A stretch of DNA of 64,000 nt, from positions 1-64,000 of the forward strand of contig CALXIO010000008.1 in NCBI GenBank assembly GCA_944388385.1, read 5' to 3'. The notes under the pieces are model-generated. The model had not been told where the DNA came from, ran no database searches, and saw only the letters and a program-made list of their open reading frames with translations. Both the position numbers and the translations under genes were made by a program. Shown one piece after another: positions 42,485 to 50,516 of this stretch; positions within the stretch are counted from its first letter, which is position 1; each line of letters starts with the position of its first letter. Origin of the DNA: an uncultured Ruminiclostridium sp. (GTDB lineage: Bacteria > Bacillota > Clostridia > Oscillospirales > Ruminococcaceae).

Positions 42485-42823
42485 TCATGATAATTTGTCC
42501 GTTGTGTGGAATTGCTTTAAGTTGCCGATCTTCTCGTTTCTTTCGTTAAGCACCTGCTCAACATCTGACCATTCAAGTCCCTGATTTACGCAAAGCACCA
42601 TAACATGATATAAAAGATCGTTTATTTCGTTTTTAAGTTCATCATTATCTCCGTTCTTGGCGGCGATAATAGTTTCGCTTGCCTCCTCGCCTATCTTCTT
42701 GCAGATTTTGTCTACACCCTTGTCAAAAAGATAGCAGGTATAGGACTTTTCTGGAGCGTTTCCGCTGTCATAGTCAGCCTTACGCTGCTTTAGTACCTCA
42801 AAAATTTCTTCGTACAGTGTCAT
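42485..42823 (-). CDS. hisE: Phosphoribosyl-ATP diphosphatase
   Basis: HisE (112 residues) carries out step 2 of histidine synthesis, converting PR-ATP to PR-AMP and pyrophosphate. It belongs to the MazG-like fold: SYTCYLFDKGVDKICKKIGEEASETIIAAKN carries the metal-binding Glu residues and ELKNEINDLLYHVMVLC the later Asp/His ones. ATG 42823 is supported by AGGGGTGATTTT; a longer upstream frame would overlap hisI and lacks a ribosome site. HisI is encoded separately just upstream instead of being fused as in many bacteria. Confidence 0.94.
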   Translation of the reverse strand: MTLYEEIFEVLKQRKADYDSGNAPEKSYTCYLFDKGVDKICKKIGEEASETIIAAKNGDNDELKNEINDLLYHVMVLCVNQGLEWSDVEQVLNERNEKIGNLKQFHTTDKLS

Positions 42824-42842
42824 AAAATCACCCCTTTTTTCC

Positions 42843-43175
42843 TTATTCTTCGTTTTTGTATAATTCATTAAAAAAGCAGGAATAGCTTCCTGTGTGACAG
42901 GCAGGGCCGGCAGGCTTTACCTTAACTAAAAGTGTATCATCATCACAGTCTGAATGGATGCTGATTACCTTTTGCATATTGCCGCTGGTAGCCCCCTTAT
43001 TCCATAGCTCTTTTCTTGACCTGCTCCAAAACCAGGTATAACCGGTTTTAAGTGTAAGCTCTAAGCTCTCCTTATTCATGTATGCAAGCATTAAAACTGC
43101 CCCTGTATCTATATCGGTAACAATGGCAGGAATAAGCTCTGATTTTACAAAGTATTTGTCTAAGTTCTGTTCCAT
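42843..43175 (-). CDS. hisI: Phosphoribosyl-AMP cyclohydrolase
   Basis: HisI (110 residues) opens the purine ring of PR-AMP, step 3 of the pathway. The zinc site and active site are in [40 protein letters not shown], and further Cys ligands in [23 protein letters not shown]. Length is normal for a stand-alone enzyme. It lies 9 bp after hisF and 19 bp before hisE. Confidence 0.95.
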   Translation of the reverse strand: MEQNLDKYFVKSELIPAIVTDIDTGAVLMLAYMNKESLELTLKTGYTWFWSRSRKELWNKGATSGNMQKVISIHSDCDDDTLLVKVKPAGPACHTGSYSCFFNELYKNEE

Positions 43176-43184
43176 AATTTCTCC

Positions 43185-43946
43185 TTAAAGAGTTATTCTT
43201 ACGGGAATGTCATTTTCCCTTAAATGCTCCTTCACCTGCTCCACGGTAAGCTCCTTATAATGGAAAAGGGATGCCGCTAAAGCAGCTGATGCCTCTGTCT
43301 TTTTGAATACCTCGGAAAAATGCTCTAAGGTACCACAGCCGCCGCTGGCTATTACCGGGATTTTTACTACTGAGCACACCGCATTTAAAAGCTCTATATC
43401 AAAGCCGGTTTTCATGCCGTCAGTATCCATGGAGGTAAGAAGTATCTCTCCTGCTCCCAGCTCTTCGGCTTTTTTAGCCCATTCTATGGCGTCTATATTC
43501 ATATCTATTCTGCCGCCGTTTACAACAACAGTCCAGCTGTCGCCCTTTTTCTTAGCGTCAATGGCAACAACCACACATTGACTGCCGAATATCTCCGCCG
43601 CCTCTTTTATAAGGTTGGGATTTCTTACTGCCGCAGAATTTACAGATACCTTATCAGCACCGGAACGAAGCAGTTCACGAAAATCATCCACGCTTGAAAT
43701 TCCGCCGCCTACAGTAAGGGGAACGAAAACCCTCTGTGCTGTTCTTCTTACCACATCCACCATTGTCTTTCTGCCCTCGTGGGTGGCTGTTATATCAAGA
43801 AAGCATATTTCATCTGCCCCCTGCTTATTGTACTCCTCAGCACATTCTACAGGGTCCCCTACTTCCTTTATTCCTACGAAATTTATACCCTTTACCACCT
43901 TGCCGTCACGGACATCAAGGCAGGGTATTATTCTTTTAGCAAGCAT
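43185..43946 (-). CDS. hisF: Imidazole glycerol phosphate synthase cyclase subunit
   Basis: HisF (253 residues) forms imidazole glycerol phosphate and AICAR from PRFAR, using ammonia channelled from HisH. The barrel carries the catalytic [14 protein letters not shown] near the N-terminus (Asp11), a second Asp at VAIDAKK, and phosphate-binding glycines in VGGGISS and IASGGCG. AAGGAGGCAAAA precedes the ATG. It is in the operon with hisA 20 bp upstream. Confidence 0.97.
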   Translation of the reverse strand: MLAKRIIPCLDVRDGKVVKGINFVGIKEVGDPVECAEEYNKQGADEICFLDITATHEGRKTMVDVVRRTAQRVFVPLTVGGGISSVDDFRELLRSGADKVSVNSAAVRNPNLIKEAAEIFGSQCVVVAIDAKKKGDSWTVVVNGGRIDMNIDAIEWAKKAEELGAGEILLTSMDTDGMKTGFDIELLNAVCSVVKIPVIASGGCGTLEHFSEVFKKTEASAALAASLFHYKELTVEQVKEHLRENDIPVRITL

Positions 43947-43966
43947 TTTTGCCTCCTTAAACTGCC

Positions 43967-44683
43967 TTAGTTATTTGTATAGTCTATGGCTTCCTTTAAA
44001 TCAAGAGTACCCTGATATATGGACTTGCCGCAAATAGTACCGTAAAGTCCCAGCTTACTGCAAATACGGATATCCGCCATTGTATGTACGCCGCCGCTGG
44101 CTATTATGTTTGCCTTACAGCACTTGTTTATTTCATCAAGCTGTTTTGCATTAACACCGGACAAGGTTCCGTCCTTTGATATATCGGTGAAAATGATATA
44201 TTTTACACCCACATCGCTCATTTTTACAGCAAGCTCGGTAAAGTACACATCGGAGGTTTCAAGCCAGCCCTCAGTTGCCACATAGCCGTTTTTAGCATCA
44301 ATGCCTACCGCTATTCTATCCCCGTATTCCTTGACAGCCATTTTAACAAGCTCCGGGTCCTTTACAGCGGCAGAGCCGATTATTACCCTTGAAATTCCCT
44401 CTTTAAGGTACATTTCAACCGTATCTAGGGAACGTATTCCTCCACCTACTTCAACCTTAAGTCCTGTGTTTTTTGCCACATCTATAAATACATCCTTATT
44501 TTGCTGAGTGGCATCCTTAGCGCCGTCTAAATCCACCATGTGGATCCACTTGCTTCCTGCCCTTTCAAAGGATAAGGCTGTATCCATGTAGCTGTCTGCT
44601 ACCTTGTGGGCGGTGGCATAGTCGCCCTTTACAAGACGGACACAGTTGCCGTCCTTTATATCTATTGCCGGTAAAATTATCAC
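43967..44683 (-). CDS. hisA: Phosphoribosylformimino-5-aminoimidazole carboxamide ribotide isomerase
   Basis: HisA (238 residues) isomerises ProFAR to PRFAR, step 4. It is a half-barrel duplication like His[20 protein letters not shown] with catalytic Asp8, [27 protein letters not shown] with the second Asp, and IASGGV. The start is GTG 44683, with GGGGGAG upstream that overlaps the end of the small zinc-ribbon gene. Confidence 0.96.
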   Translation of the reverse strand: MIILPAIDIKDGNCVRLVKGDYATAHKVADSYMDTALSFERAGSKWIHMVDLDGAKDATQQNKDVFIDVAKNTGLKVEVGGGIRSLDTVEMYLKEGISRVIIGSAAVKDPELVKMAVKEYGDRIAVGIDAKNGYVATEGWLETSDVYFTELAVKMSDVGVKYIIFTDISKDGTLSGVNAKQLDEINKCCKANIIASGGVHTMADIRICSKLGLYGTICGKSIYQGTLDLKEAIDYTNN

Positions 44684-44687
44684 AGTA

Positions 44688-44879
44688 TTACTCCCCCACC
44701 GTATAGTCGTTACAATAAAATTCTATCTTACCACATCCGGGACATACATAAGCCTGTACATTGTATACGTTTGGACTGTAACTGCCGTCGTTTATAGAAA
44801 TCTGGGGGCCTAAAGGTAAAATTCCCTGTGTAAAAAAGCACTCATTCATTAAAATACCGCAGTTTGGACAGGTTTTCAT
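44688..44879 (-). CDS. Small zinc-ribbon protein inside the his operon
   Basis: A 63-residue protein with two CPxCG-type knuckles, CPNCG near residue 4 and CPGCG near residue 51, which would bind one zinc. Between them lies a non-helical, Asn/Tyr-rich stretch. It has an excellent ribosome site (AAGGAGGATATT) and lies between hisH and hisA in the same direction, 4 bp before hisA, so it is translated with the pathway. I do not recognise a named family, and no histidine enzyme requires such a subunit. It may be a regulator, a chaperone or an inserted passenger. Confidence 0.75.
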   Translation of the reverse strand: MKTCPNCGILMNECFFTQGILPLGPQISINDGSYSPNVYNVQAYVCPGCGKIEFYCNDYTVGE

Positions 44880-44937
44880 AATATCCTCCTTATAGTTACT
44901 GTTCAGGGCTATTTTCTAAAAGCCATAAAAACAGAAG

Positions 44938-45540
44938 TTATTTTACAGAAGCAAATCTACGCAAAATTTTAAGACCGGTGTCCCCGCTTTTTTCCGGATG
45001 GAACTGACAGCCGTATACATTACCGCTGAACACAAGTCCCGGTACTTTCATACCATAGTCACAGTATGCCCCCACATTGTCGCTGTGGGTTACCGCCCCA
45101 AAGGAATGTACAAAGTATACATACTGTCCCTCCTCAGCCTTTGAAAGCAAGGGACATTCCTTGTTTATTTCAAGGGCATTCCAGCCGATATGGGGAATTA
45201 CAAGGTTACCCTTCGGGTGCATTAGCTCAACTGTGCCGGGGATAAGTCCAAGGCCGGTTGTTTCGCCGAATTCGTAGCTTTTATCAAAAAGCATCTGCAT
45301 ACCAAGACAGATTCCCATAAGGGGCTTTATTTTCGCCTGCTCCCTAATGGTTTGTGTAAGGTCTGCCTCATCAAGCATTCTCATAGCATCGGGAAAAGCA
45401 CCTACCCCGGGCAGAATAAGTCTGTCCGCATCTATAAGGTCCTTTTTGTCCCGTGATATTTTATTTTCAACTCCAAGGTAATCAAGGGCATTTCTTATGC
45501 TGAAAAGATTACCTGCGCCGTAGTCTATAATTACTGTCAT
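44938..45540 (-). CDS. hisH: Imidazole glycerol phosphate synthase glutaminase subunit
   Basis: HisH (200 residues) is the class-I glutamine amidotransferase that supplies ammonia to HisF. The oxyanion and nucleophile motifs are PGVGAFPDAM and GICLGMQMLF (catalytic Cys about residue 80). The catalytic His-Glu pair is in GCQFHPEKSG. The ATG overlaps the hisB stop by 4 bp (ATGA), coupling translation. In many species hisH is followed directly by hisA; here the zinc-ribbon gene intervenes. Confidence 0.96.
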   Translation of the reverse strand: MTVIIDYGAGNLFSIRNALDYLGVENKISRDKKDLIDADRLILPGVGAFPDAMRMLDEADLTQTIREQAKIKPLMGICLGMQMLFDKSYEFGETTGLGLIPGTVELMHPKGNLVIPHIGWNALEINKECPLLSKAEEGQYVYFVHSFGAVTHSDNVGAYCDYGMKVPGLVFSGNVYGCQFHPEKSGDTGLKILRRFASVK

Positions 45541-46112
45541 AGTACTCCCTTCGTGGAAACCGTACTACCGTCTGAATTTTTCGCTGTTGCCTGCTTTAAG
45601 GCATAGGCACAGGCCTTGAACATGGATTCAATCTTGTGGTGGTCGTTTTTGCCGTACATATTCTTTATGTGAAGTGTAATTCCTGCATTAAAGGCAAAGG
45701 CTCTGAAAAATTCCTCGCAAAGACAATTATCAAAGCTGCCTGTTCTGTCATCGGAAAACTCAGCGTCACATACAAGAAATGGTCTGCCGCTTACATCCAC
45801 GCTGCACATGGAAAGCGCTTCATCCATGGGAATAAAGGCTGTGCCGAAGCGAACTATACCGCTTTTATCTCCCAGCTCCTCGGCTAAAGCCTTACCTAAT
45901 ACAATACCGCAGTCCTCAACTGTGTGGTGACCGTCCACATATAAATCTCCCTTACAGGTAAGTGTTAAGCCAAATCCACCGTGTACCGCAAGGGCGGTAA
46001 GCATATGATCAAAAAATCCGATGCCGGTATCTATATTAACTGTCTTTGAGCCGTAAAGGGTAAGCTCTGCTTTTATATCGGTTTCCTTTGTTTTTCTTTC
46101 AATTACACTCAT
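45537..46112 (-). CDS. hisB: Imidazoleglycerol-phosphate dehydratase
   Basis: HisB (191 residues, single-domain form without the phosphatase of enteric bacteria) dehydrates imidazole glycerol phosphate, step 6. Manganese-binding His/Glu clusters are in FFDHMLTALAVHGGF, DGHHTVEDCGI, CEEFFRAFAF and GKNDHHKIESMFKACA. GAAAGGAATTATT precedes the ATG. A separate histidinol-phosphate phosphatase is needed but is not encoded in the window. Confidence 0.96.
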   Translation of the reverse strand: MSVIERKTKETDIKAELTLYGSKTVNIDTGIGFFDHMLTALAVHGGFGLTLTCKGDLYVDGHHTVEDCGIVLGKALAEELGDKSGIVRFGTAFIPMDEALSMCSVDVSGRPFLVCDAEFSDDRTGSFDNCLCEEFFRAFAFNAGITLHIKNMYGKNDHHKIESMFKACAYALKQATAKNSDGSTVSTKGVL

Positions 46113-46127
46113 AATAATTCCTTTCGG

Positions 46128-47189
46128 TTAAAGAATAGCTTCCAAAGCTGAAAACAGCTTGTCCATTTCTTCCTGTGTGCCTATTGTTATTCTAAGATAA
46201 TCCTTTATTCTGGCCTTGTTCCAGTAGCGAACATATATGCCCTTTTCCTTAAGTTCTGAGAATATCTCCCCTGCATCCTTGGTATTATGCTTTGCAAAAA
46301 GGAAATTACTCTTGGAATCGGTAAAGGTAAAGCCTAAAGCTAAAAGCCTTTCCTTTGAATATTCCCTTACCCTTATAATTTCTGCAAGGTTTTTCTGAAA
46401 ATACTCCTCATCTGCCACCGCCGCCGCACCGCAAAGCTGTGACAAGGGATTCATGGTATAGGAATTTACAGAGAACTTAACATCATTCATATACTTAATA
46501 AGCTTCTTATCCCCTATGGCATAGCCTATTCTGAGGCCTGCAAGGTTACGGGATTTAGAAAAGGTCTGTACCACCAGTAAATTGGGGTATTTCTTTGTAA
46601 GGGGAATACAGCTAAGTCCCCCAAAGTCTATATAAGCCTCATCCACAATAACAATGCTGTCAGGGTTTGCCTTTAAGATTTCCTCAAAAAATGAGGGATC
46701 CTCATATACACCTGTAGGTGCGTTGGGGTTAGGGATAACTATGCCTCCGTTGGGTATATTGTAGTCCTCTTTTATTATTCTGAAATTATCATCCAGGGGC
46801 AGGGTCTTATAGGGGATTTTATAAAGATCTGCCCATACATCATAGAATGAATAGGTAATATCCGGGAAAAGTATGGGCTTATCCGAGCCGAAAAATGTAA
46901 GAAAAGCCATTGACAATACATCATCAGAGCCTACTCCCACAAATACATTGTCACTATCTACATTATACCTTTTTGCAAGCTCATTTACAAGTACCACAGA
47001 ATCGGTATCCGGGTATTTTCTGAGCTGTGAGGTATCATATTCCCTTAATATCTTCTCTACAGATGGAGAGGGGGGAAAGGGGTTTTCATTGGTATTCAGC
47101 TTTATAACATTCTGATTTTTAGGCTGTTCGCCGGGGGTATAGGGTACTACCCTTCTGACAGCATTTTCCCATGCCGCAGTATTACTCAT
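46128..47189 (-). CDS. hisC: Histidinol-phosphate aminotransferase
   Basis: HisC (353 residues) is a PLP-dependent class-I aminotransferase that forms histidinol phosphate. Visible features are KLNTNENPFPPSP at the N-terminus, VGVGSDDVL, the Asn-Pro pair IPNPNAPTGVYE, VDEAYIDFGG and the PLP-lysine motif FSKSRNLAGLRIGYA. Length is normal. It lies 15 bp after hisD. Confidence 0.96.
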   Translation of the reverse strand: MSNTAAWENAVRRVVPYTPGEQPKNQNVIKLNTNENPFPPSPSVEKILREYDTSQLRKYPDTDSVVLVNELAKRYNVDSDNVFVGVGSDDVLSMAFLTFFGSDKPILFPDITYSFYDVWADLYKIPYKTLPLDDNFRIIKEDYNIPNGGIVIPNPNAPTGVYEDPSFFEEILKANPDSIVIVDEAYIDFGGLSCIPLTKKYPNLLVVQTFSKSRNLAGLRIGYAIGDKKLIKYMNDVKFSVNSYTMNPLSQLCGAAAVADEEYFQKNLAEIIRVREYSKERLLALGFTFTDSKSNFLFAKHNTKDAGEIFSELKEKGIYVRYWNKARIKDYLRITIGTQEEMDKLFSALEAIL

Positions 47190-47204
47190 TTATATCAGTC
47201 CTTT

Positions 47205-48491
47205 TTAATCTTCAAATCTTACCTTAATGGCATTTGCGTGAGCTGTGAGCTTTTCACGCTGAGCAATTCTTACTATATCCTCCTTGGCCTGACTCAGCTT
47301 TTCCTCGGTGTAGTAGATATAGCTTGACTTTTTGATAAAGCTGTCTACTGAAAGAGGTGAGAAAAATCTTGCTGTGCCGCTGGTGGGAAGAACGTGGTTA
47401 GGACCTGCGTAATAGTCGCCTAAGGGCTCAGGAGCATATTCTCCCAAGAAAAGTGAGCCGCAGTTTACAAGTCTTCCTATATATTCAAGGGGATTTTTGC
47501 AAAGCACCTCTAAGTGCTCAGGAGCGATTTCATTAGCAAGGTCAATACAATCGTTCATATTGTCACATACCATGATCGCACCGTAATTATCAAGGGAGCT
47601 GTCTATTATCTCCTTACGGGATAGCTCCTTGCTCTGTCTTTCGATTTCTGTAATAGTTCTGTCTGCAAGGGTCTTATCGGTGGTGATAAGAACGGAGCTT
47701 GCAAGCTTATCGTGTTCAGCCTGGGACATTAAATCTGCCGCTACGTATTTGGGGTTTGCTGTTTCGTCAGCTACTATAAGAATTTCGCTGGGTCCTGCTA
47801 TCATATCAATATCAACAGTACCGTAAAGCAGCTTTTTAGCTGTAGCTACAAAGATATTTCCGGGGCCTACTATCTTTGATACCTTGGGAATTTCAGCTGT
47901 GCCGTATGCAAGGGCGGCAACCGCCTGTGCACCGCCGCACATATAAACCTTATCCACACCGCAAAGAGCAGCCGCCACAAGTATATCCTTATTGGGTGTG
48001 CCGTCCTTTAAGGGAGGTGTTACCATAATAATTTCCCCTACCCCTGCTATCTTTGCAGGAACGGCATTCATAAGTACAGATGAGGGATATGCCGCTGTGC
48101 CGCCGGGTACATATAAGCCTACCCTGTCAAGGCCTCTTATTCTCTGACCTAAAATACAGCCGCTTTCGTCGGTGGTCATAAAGCCGTTCAGCTTTTGCTT
48201 CTTGTGGAATTCTGTGATATTTTCAAGGGCATTAAGCATTGAGTTTACAAACTCATGGTCAGCCTCTGTAAGAGCGTCATTTATAACATCATCGGGAACT
48301 CTGTAATACTGACAATCTGCACAGTCGAACTTAGCAGTATATTCCTTTACCGCTTCATCCCCTCTTGCTCTTACATCCTCAATTATTGCCTTTACTGTCT
48401 TTTCTACCTCGGCATTTACCTCGCCGCTTCTTTTGTTCATATAGGAAAGAAATTCTCTCTGTTCTTCCTTTGTTTTAAGAACTCGTATCAT
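47205..48491 (-). CDS. hisD: Histidinol dehydrogenase
   Basis: HisD (428 residues) oxidises histidinol twice with NAD to give histidine. Typical motifs are VGLYVPGGTAAYPSSVLM, CGGAQAVAALAYGT, KIVGPGNIFVATAKK, IDMIAGPSEILI, the zinc-binding DLMSQAEHDKLA and APEHLEVLC. GAAAGGATATATATAA precedes the ATG. It is the third gene of the operon. Confidence 0.97.
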   Translation of the reverse strand: MIRVLKTKEEQREFLSYMNKRSGEVNAEVEKTVKAIIEDVRARGDEAVKEYTAKFDCADCQYYRVPDDVINDALTEADHEFVNSMLNALENITEFHKKQKLNGFMTTDESGCILGQRIRGLDRVGLYVPGGTAAYPSSVLMNAVPAKIAGVGEIIMVTPPLKDGTPNKDILVAAALCGVDKVYMCGGAQAVAALAYGTAEIPKVSKIVGPGNIFVATAKKLLYGTVDIDMIAGPSEILIVADETANPKYVAADLMSQAEHDKLASSVLITTDKTLADRTITEIERQSKELSRKEIIDSSLDNYGAIMVCDNMNDCIDLANEIAPEHLEVLCKNPLEYIGRLVNCGSLFLGEYAPEPLGDYYAGPNHVLPTSGTARFFSPLSVDSFIKKSSYIYYTEEKLSQAKEDIVRIAQREKLTAHANAIKVRFED

Positions 48492-48507
48492 TTATATATA
48501 TCCTTTC

Positions 48508-49143
48508 TTAAAGATTATTTTCCATCTGTGAAATAAGGGTTTCTATCTTTTCCTTTTTAAGCTTCATGCTTACGGGGTTTACTATAACTCTTGCGGAAAT
48601 GGGGGAAACATCCTCAAATACCTCAAGGCCGTTTTCCTTTAAGGTGGTGCCTGTTTCCACTATATCAACAATACCGTCAGACAGTCCCAGTAAGGGGGCA
48701 AGCTCAACTGAGCCCTCTATCTTTACTATATCCACATCCATACCCTTTGCTTCAAAAAAGCGCCTTGTAACATTGGGGTATTTTGTGGCTATGGTCTTTA
48801 CTCCTATGCCCTCATAGAAGTTATGTCCTTTTTTTCCTGCAAGGGCAAATCTGCATCTGCCAAAGCCAAGGTCGCATATCTCGAAAAATCTGCCGCCGTG
48901 CTCGTCTATTGTATCCTTGCCAACTACCCCCATATCGCATACACCATGCTCAACATAGGTAATAACATCGGCAGCCTTTGCAAGCACTACCTCAATATCT
49001 GCCCCGGGAATTTCAAGGATAAGCTTTCTTCCCTTGTCACGAAGAAGTGTTACATCATAGCCTATCTTCTCGAAAAGTCCCACGGTGTCCTTTTCAAGTC
49101 TGCCCTTTGTGAGGGCAATTCTTATTGTCTTTCTTTCGCTCAT
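48508..49143 (-). CDS. hisG: ATP phosphoribosyltransferase, short form
   Basis: HisG (211 residues) joins ATP and PRPP in the first step. This is the short form without the C-terminal regulatory domain, which requires HisZ for activity and feedback inhibition by histidine; hisZ is encoded directly upstream and the genes overlap by 4 bp. Motifs include IRIALTKGRLEKD, CDMGVVGKDTI and the PRPP loop DGIVDIVETGTTLKENGL. Confidence 0.96.
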   Translation of the reverse strand: MSERKTIRIALTKGRLEKDTVGLFEKIGYDVTLLRDKGRKLILEIPGADIEVVLAKAADVITYVEHGVCDMGVVGKDTIDEHGGRFFEICDLGFGRCRFALAGKKGHNFYEGIGVKTIATKYPNVTRRFFEAKGMDVDIVKIEGSVELAPLLGLSDGIVDIVETGTTLKENGLEVFEDVSPISARVIVNPVSMKLKKEKIETLISQMENNL

Positions 49144-50357
49144 TTATTCTGCCCTCCGATAAAGTCAATTTCCTCTGTATTCTCAGCCACTATTACAAGC
49201 TTCTTTATATTCTTTGCCGTGGCATAGCTCTTTGCCTTTTCTTCATTTTCGCAGGTGCAAAATTCCGCCTTAAGTCCGCTGTCAATAAGCTGTTTACAAT
49301 GCTTTATGCCTTGGGATAAATATCCGTCCCTTGCAAATACAAGCACATCTATATTGTTATTCTTTGCCTTTTCGCCGTTTTTAAGTGCAACATTGGTCAT
49401 GGCATTTATGTTTGCCGCAAAGCCCACCGCCGGCTGATTTTCAGCTCCGAAGCTGCCGATAAGGGTATCATATCTTCCTCCGGAAATAATAGGCTGGCCG
49501 TATTCTCCGATATAGCCTCTGAAAATAATTCCGGTATAATATTCCGCCTTATTTACAAGGCCAAGGTCAACTGTTATTCTGTCCTTGTCCTCTAATTCAC
49601 AAAGTACATCGTATAGCTTTTTAAGGTGGTTAAGTCTGTCGGTAAGGGGTGTGCCTGCAAAGAGCTTTTCAGCCTTGCTGAATACCTCTTCTCCGCCGAA
49701 AAGTCCGGAAAGGTCAAGAAGCATTCTTGCATATTCGCCGTCAGCCCCCACATTATCAAGATAACGCTTTAATTCAGGGCGGTTTTTGGATTCGATAAGG
49801 CTTCTTATTATCTCCTCATCATCGGTAAGGGATAGCTTATTTAAAAGGTGTTTATAAAAGCTGTTATCACCTATTTCAAGTCTTACCTCACTTGATGCAC
49901 AGGAATTAAGCACCTTTGCCGCAAGGCTTAACGCCTCTAAGTCGGAACGCTTTTCCTCGCCGCCTATTATCTCAATACCGCTTTGGGTTATCTCATCATC
50001 CCTGCCTGCCATTTTAGGATTGGCACGGTAGATATTCTGGGAATAAAACAGCTTTAAGGGGCGTTCCTCGTTTTTAAGTCTGGTGGCAACAATTCTTGCA
50101 ATAGGCATTGTTGAATCCGGACGGATAACCATAAGTCTGCCCTTTGAGTCAATAAGCTTATACATTATCTCCTGACGGAAGGAACGTGCCTTCATATTAA
50201 ATACATCATAAAATTCAAGGGCAGGGGTAATAACCTCGCTGTAGCCGTGGGAGGTGAATATATCCCTCAGCTTCTGCTCCTCTTTGCGCCTTACTATACA
50301 TTCATCAAATAATAGATCCCGTGTGCCCTCCGGGGTTATAAGATCAAAGCTCTTCAT
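49140..50357 (-). CDS. hisZ: ATP phosphoribosyltransferase regulatory subunit
   Basis: HisZ (405 residues) resembles histidyl-tRNA synthetase but serves as the regulatory partner of short HisG. It keeps the class-II fold motifs GTRDLLFDECIVRRKEEQKL, TPALEFYDVFN and VIRPDSTMPIARIVATR, YYTGIIFRGYI and GGRYDTLIGSFG; the position next to a short hisG decides against a true HisRS. The C-terminus carries an anticodon-domain-like segment (about 325-405). It is the first gene of the his operon, with a consensus-like promoter 48 bp upstream. Confidence 0.94.
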   Translation of the reverse strand: MKSFDLITPEGTRDLLFDECIVRRKEEQKLRDIFTSHGYSEVITPALEFYDVFNMKARSFRQEIMYKLIDSKGRLMVIRPDSTMPIARIVATRLKNEERPLKLFYSQNIYRANPKMAGRDDEITQSGIEIIGGEEKRSDLEALSLAAKVLNSCASSEVRLEIGDNSFYKHLLNKLSLTDDEEIIRSLIESKNRPELKRYLDNVGADGEYARMLLDLSGLFGGEEVFSKAEKLFAGTPLTDRLNHLKKLYDVLCELEDKDRITVDLGLVNKAEYYTGIIFRGYIGEYGQPIISGGRYDTLIGSFGAENQPAVGFAANINAMTNVALKNGEKAKNNNIDVLVFARDGYLSQGIKHCKQLIDSGLKAEFCTCENEEKAKSYATAKNIKKLVIVAENTEEIDFIGGQNK

Positions 50358-50404
50358 AAAATATCCTCTCTTTGTTCTTCACTTTATCGTGCTAATATGC
50401 TACT

Positions 50405-50433
50405 ATGATAACATGATAAACTGATTTTGTCAA
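50405..50433 (-). promoter_or_regulatory. Promoter of the histidine operon
   Basis: Minus strand TTGACA (50433-50428), 17-bp spacer, TATCAT (50410-50405). The short leader (about 40 nt) leaves no room for a T-box or attenuator, so control, if any, is at initiation. Confidence 0.8.
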
Positions 50434-50516
50434 TAGACAGACAATTTTGCCTGTATTTTTTGGCATAAGGCACAAAAATTTATAACAGTCAAAATATTAT
50501 CTGTAAATAATATCAA

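Noticed and set aside
50358-50516. T-box or his attenuator upstream of hisZ
   Set aside because: The leader from the mapped promoter is about 40 nt and has no T-box sequence or His codon run.
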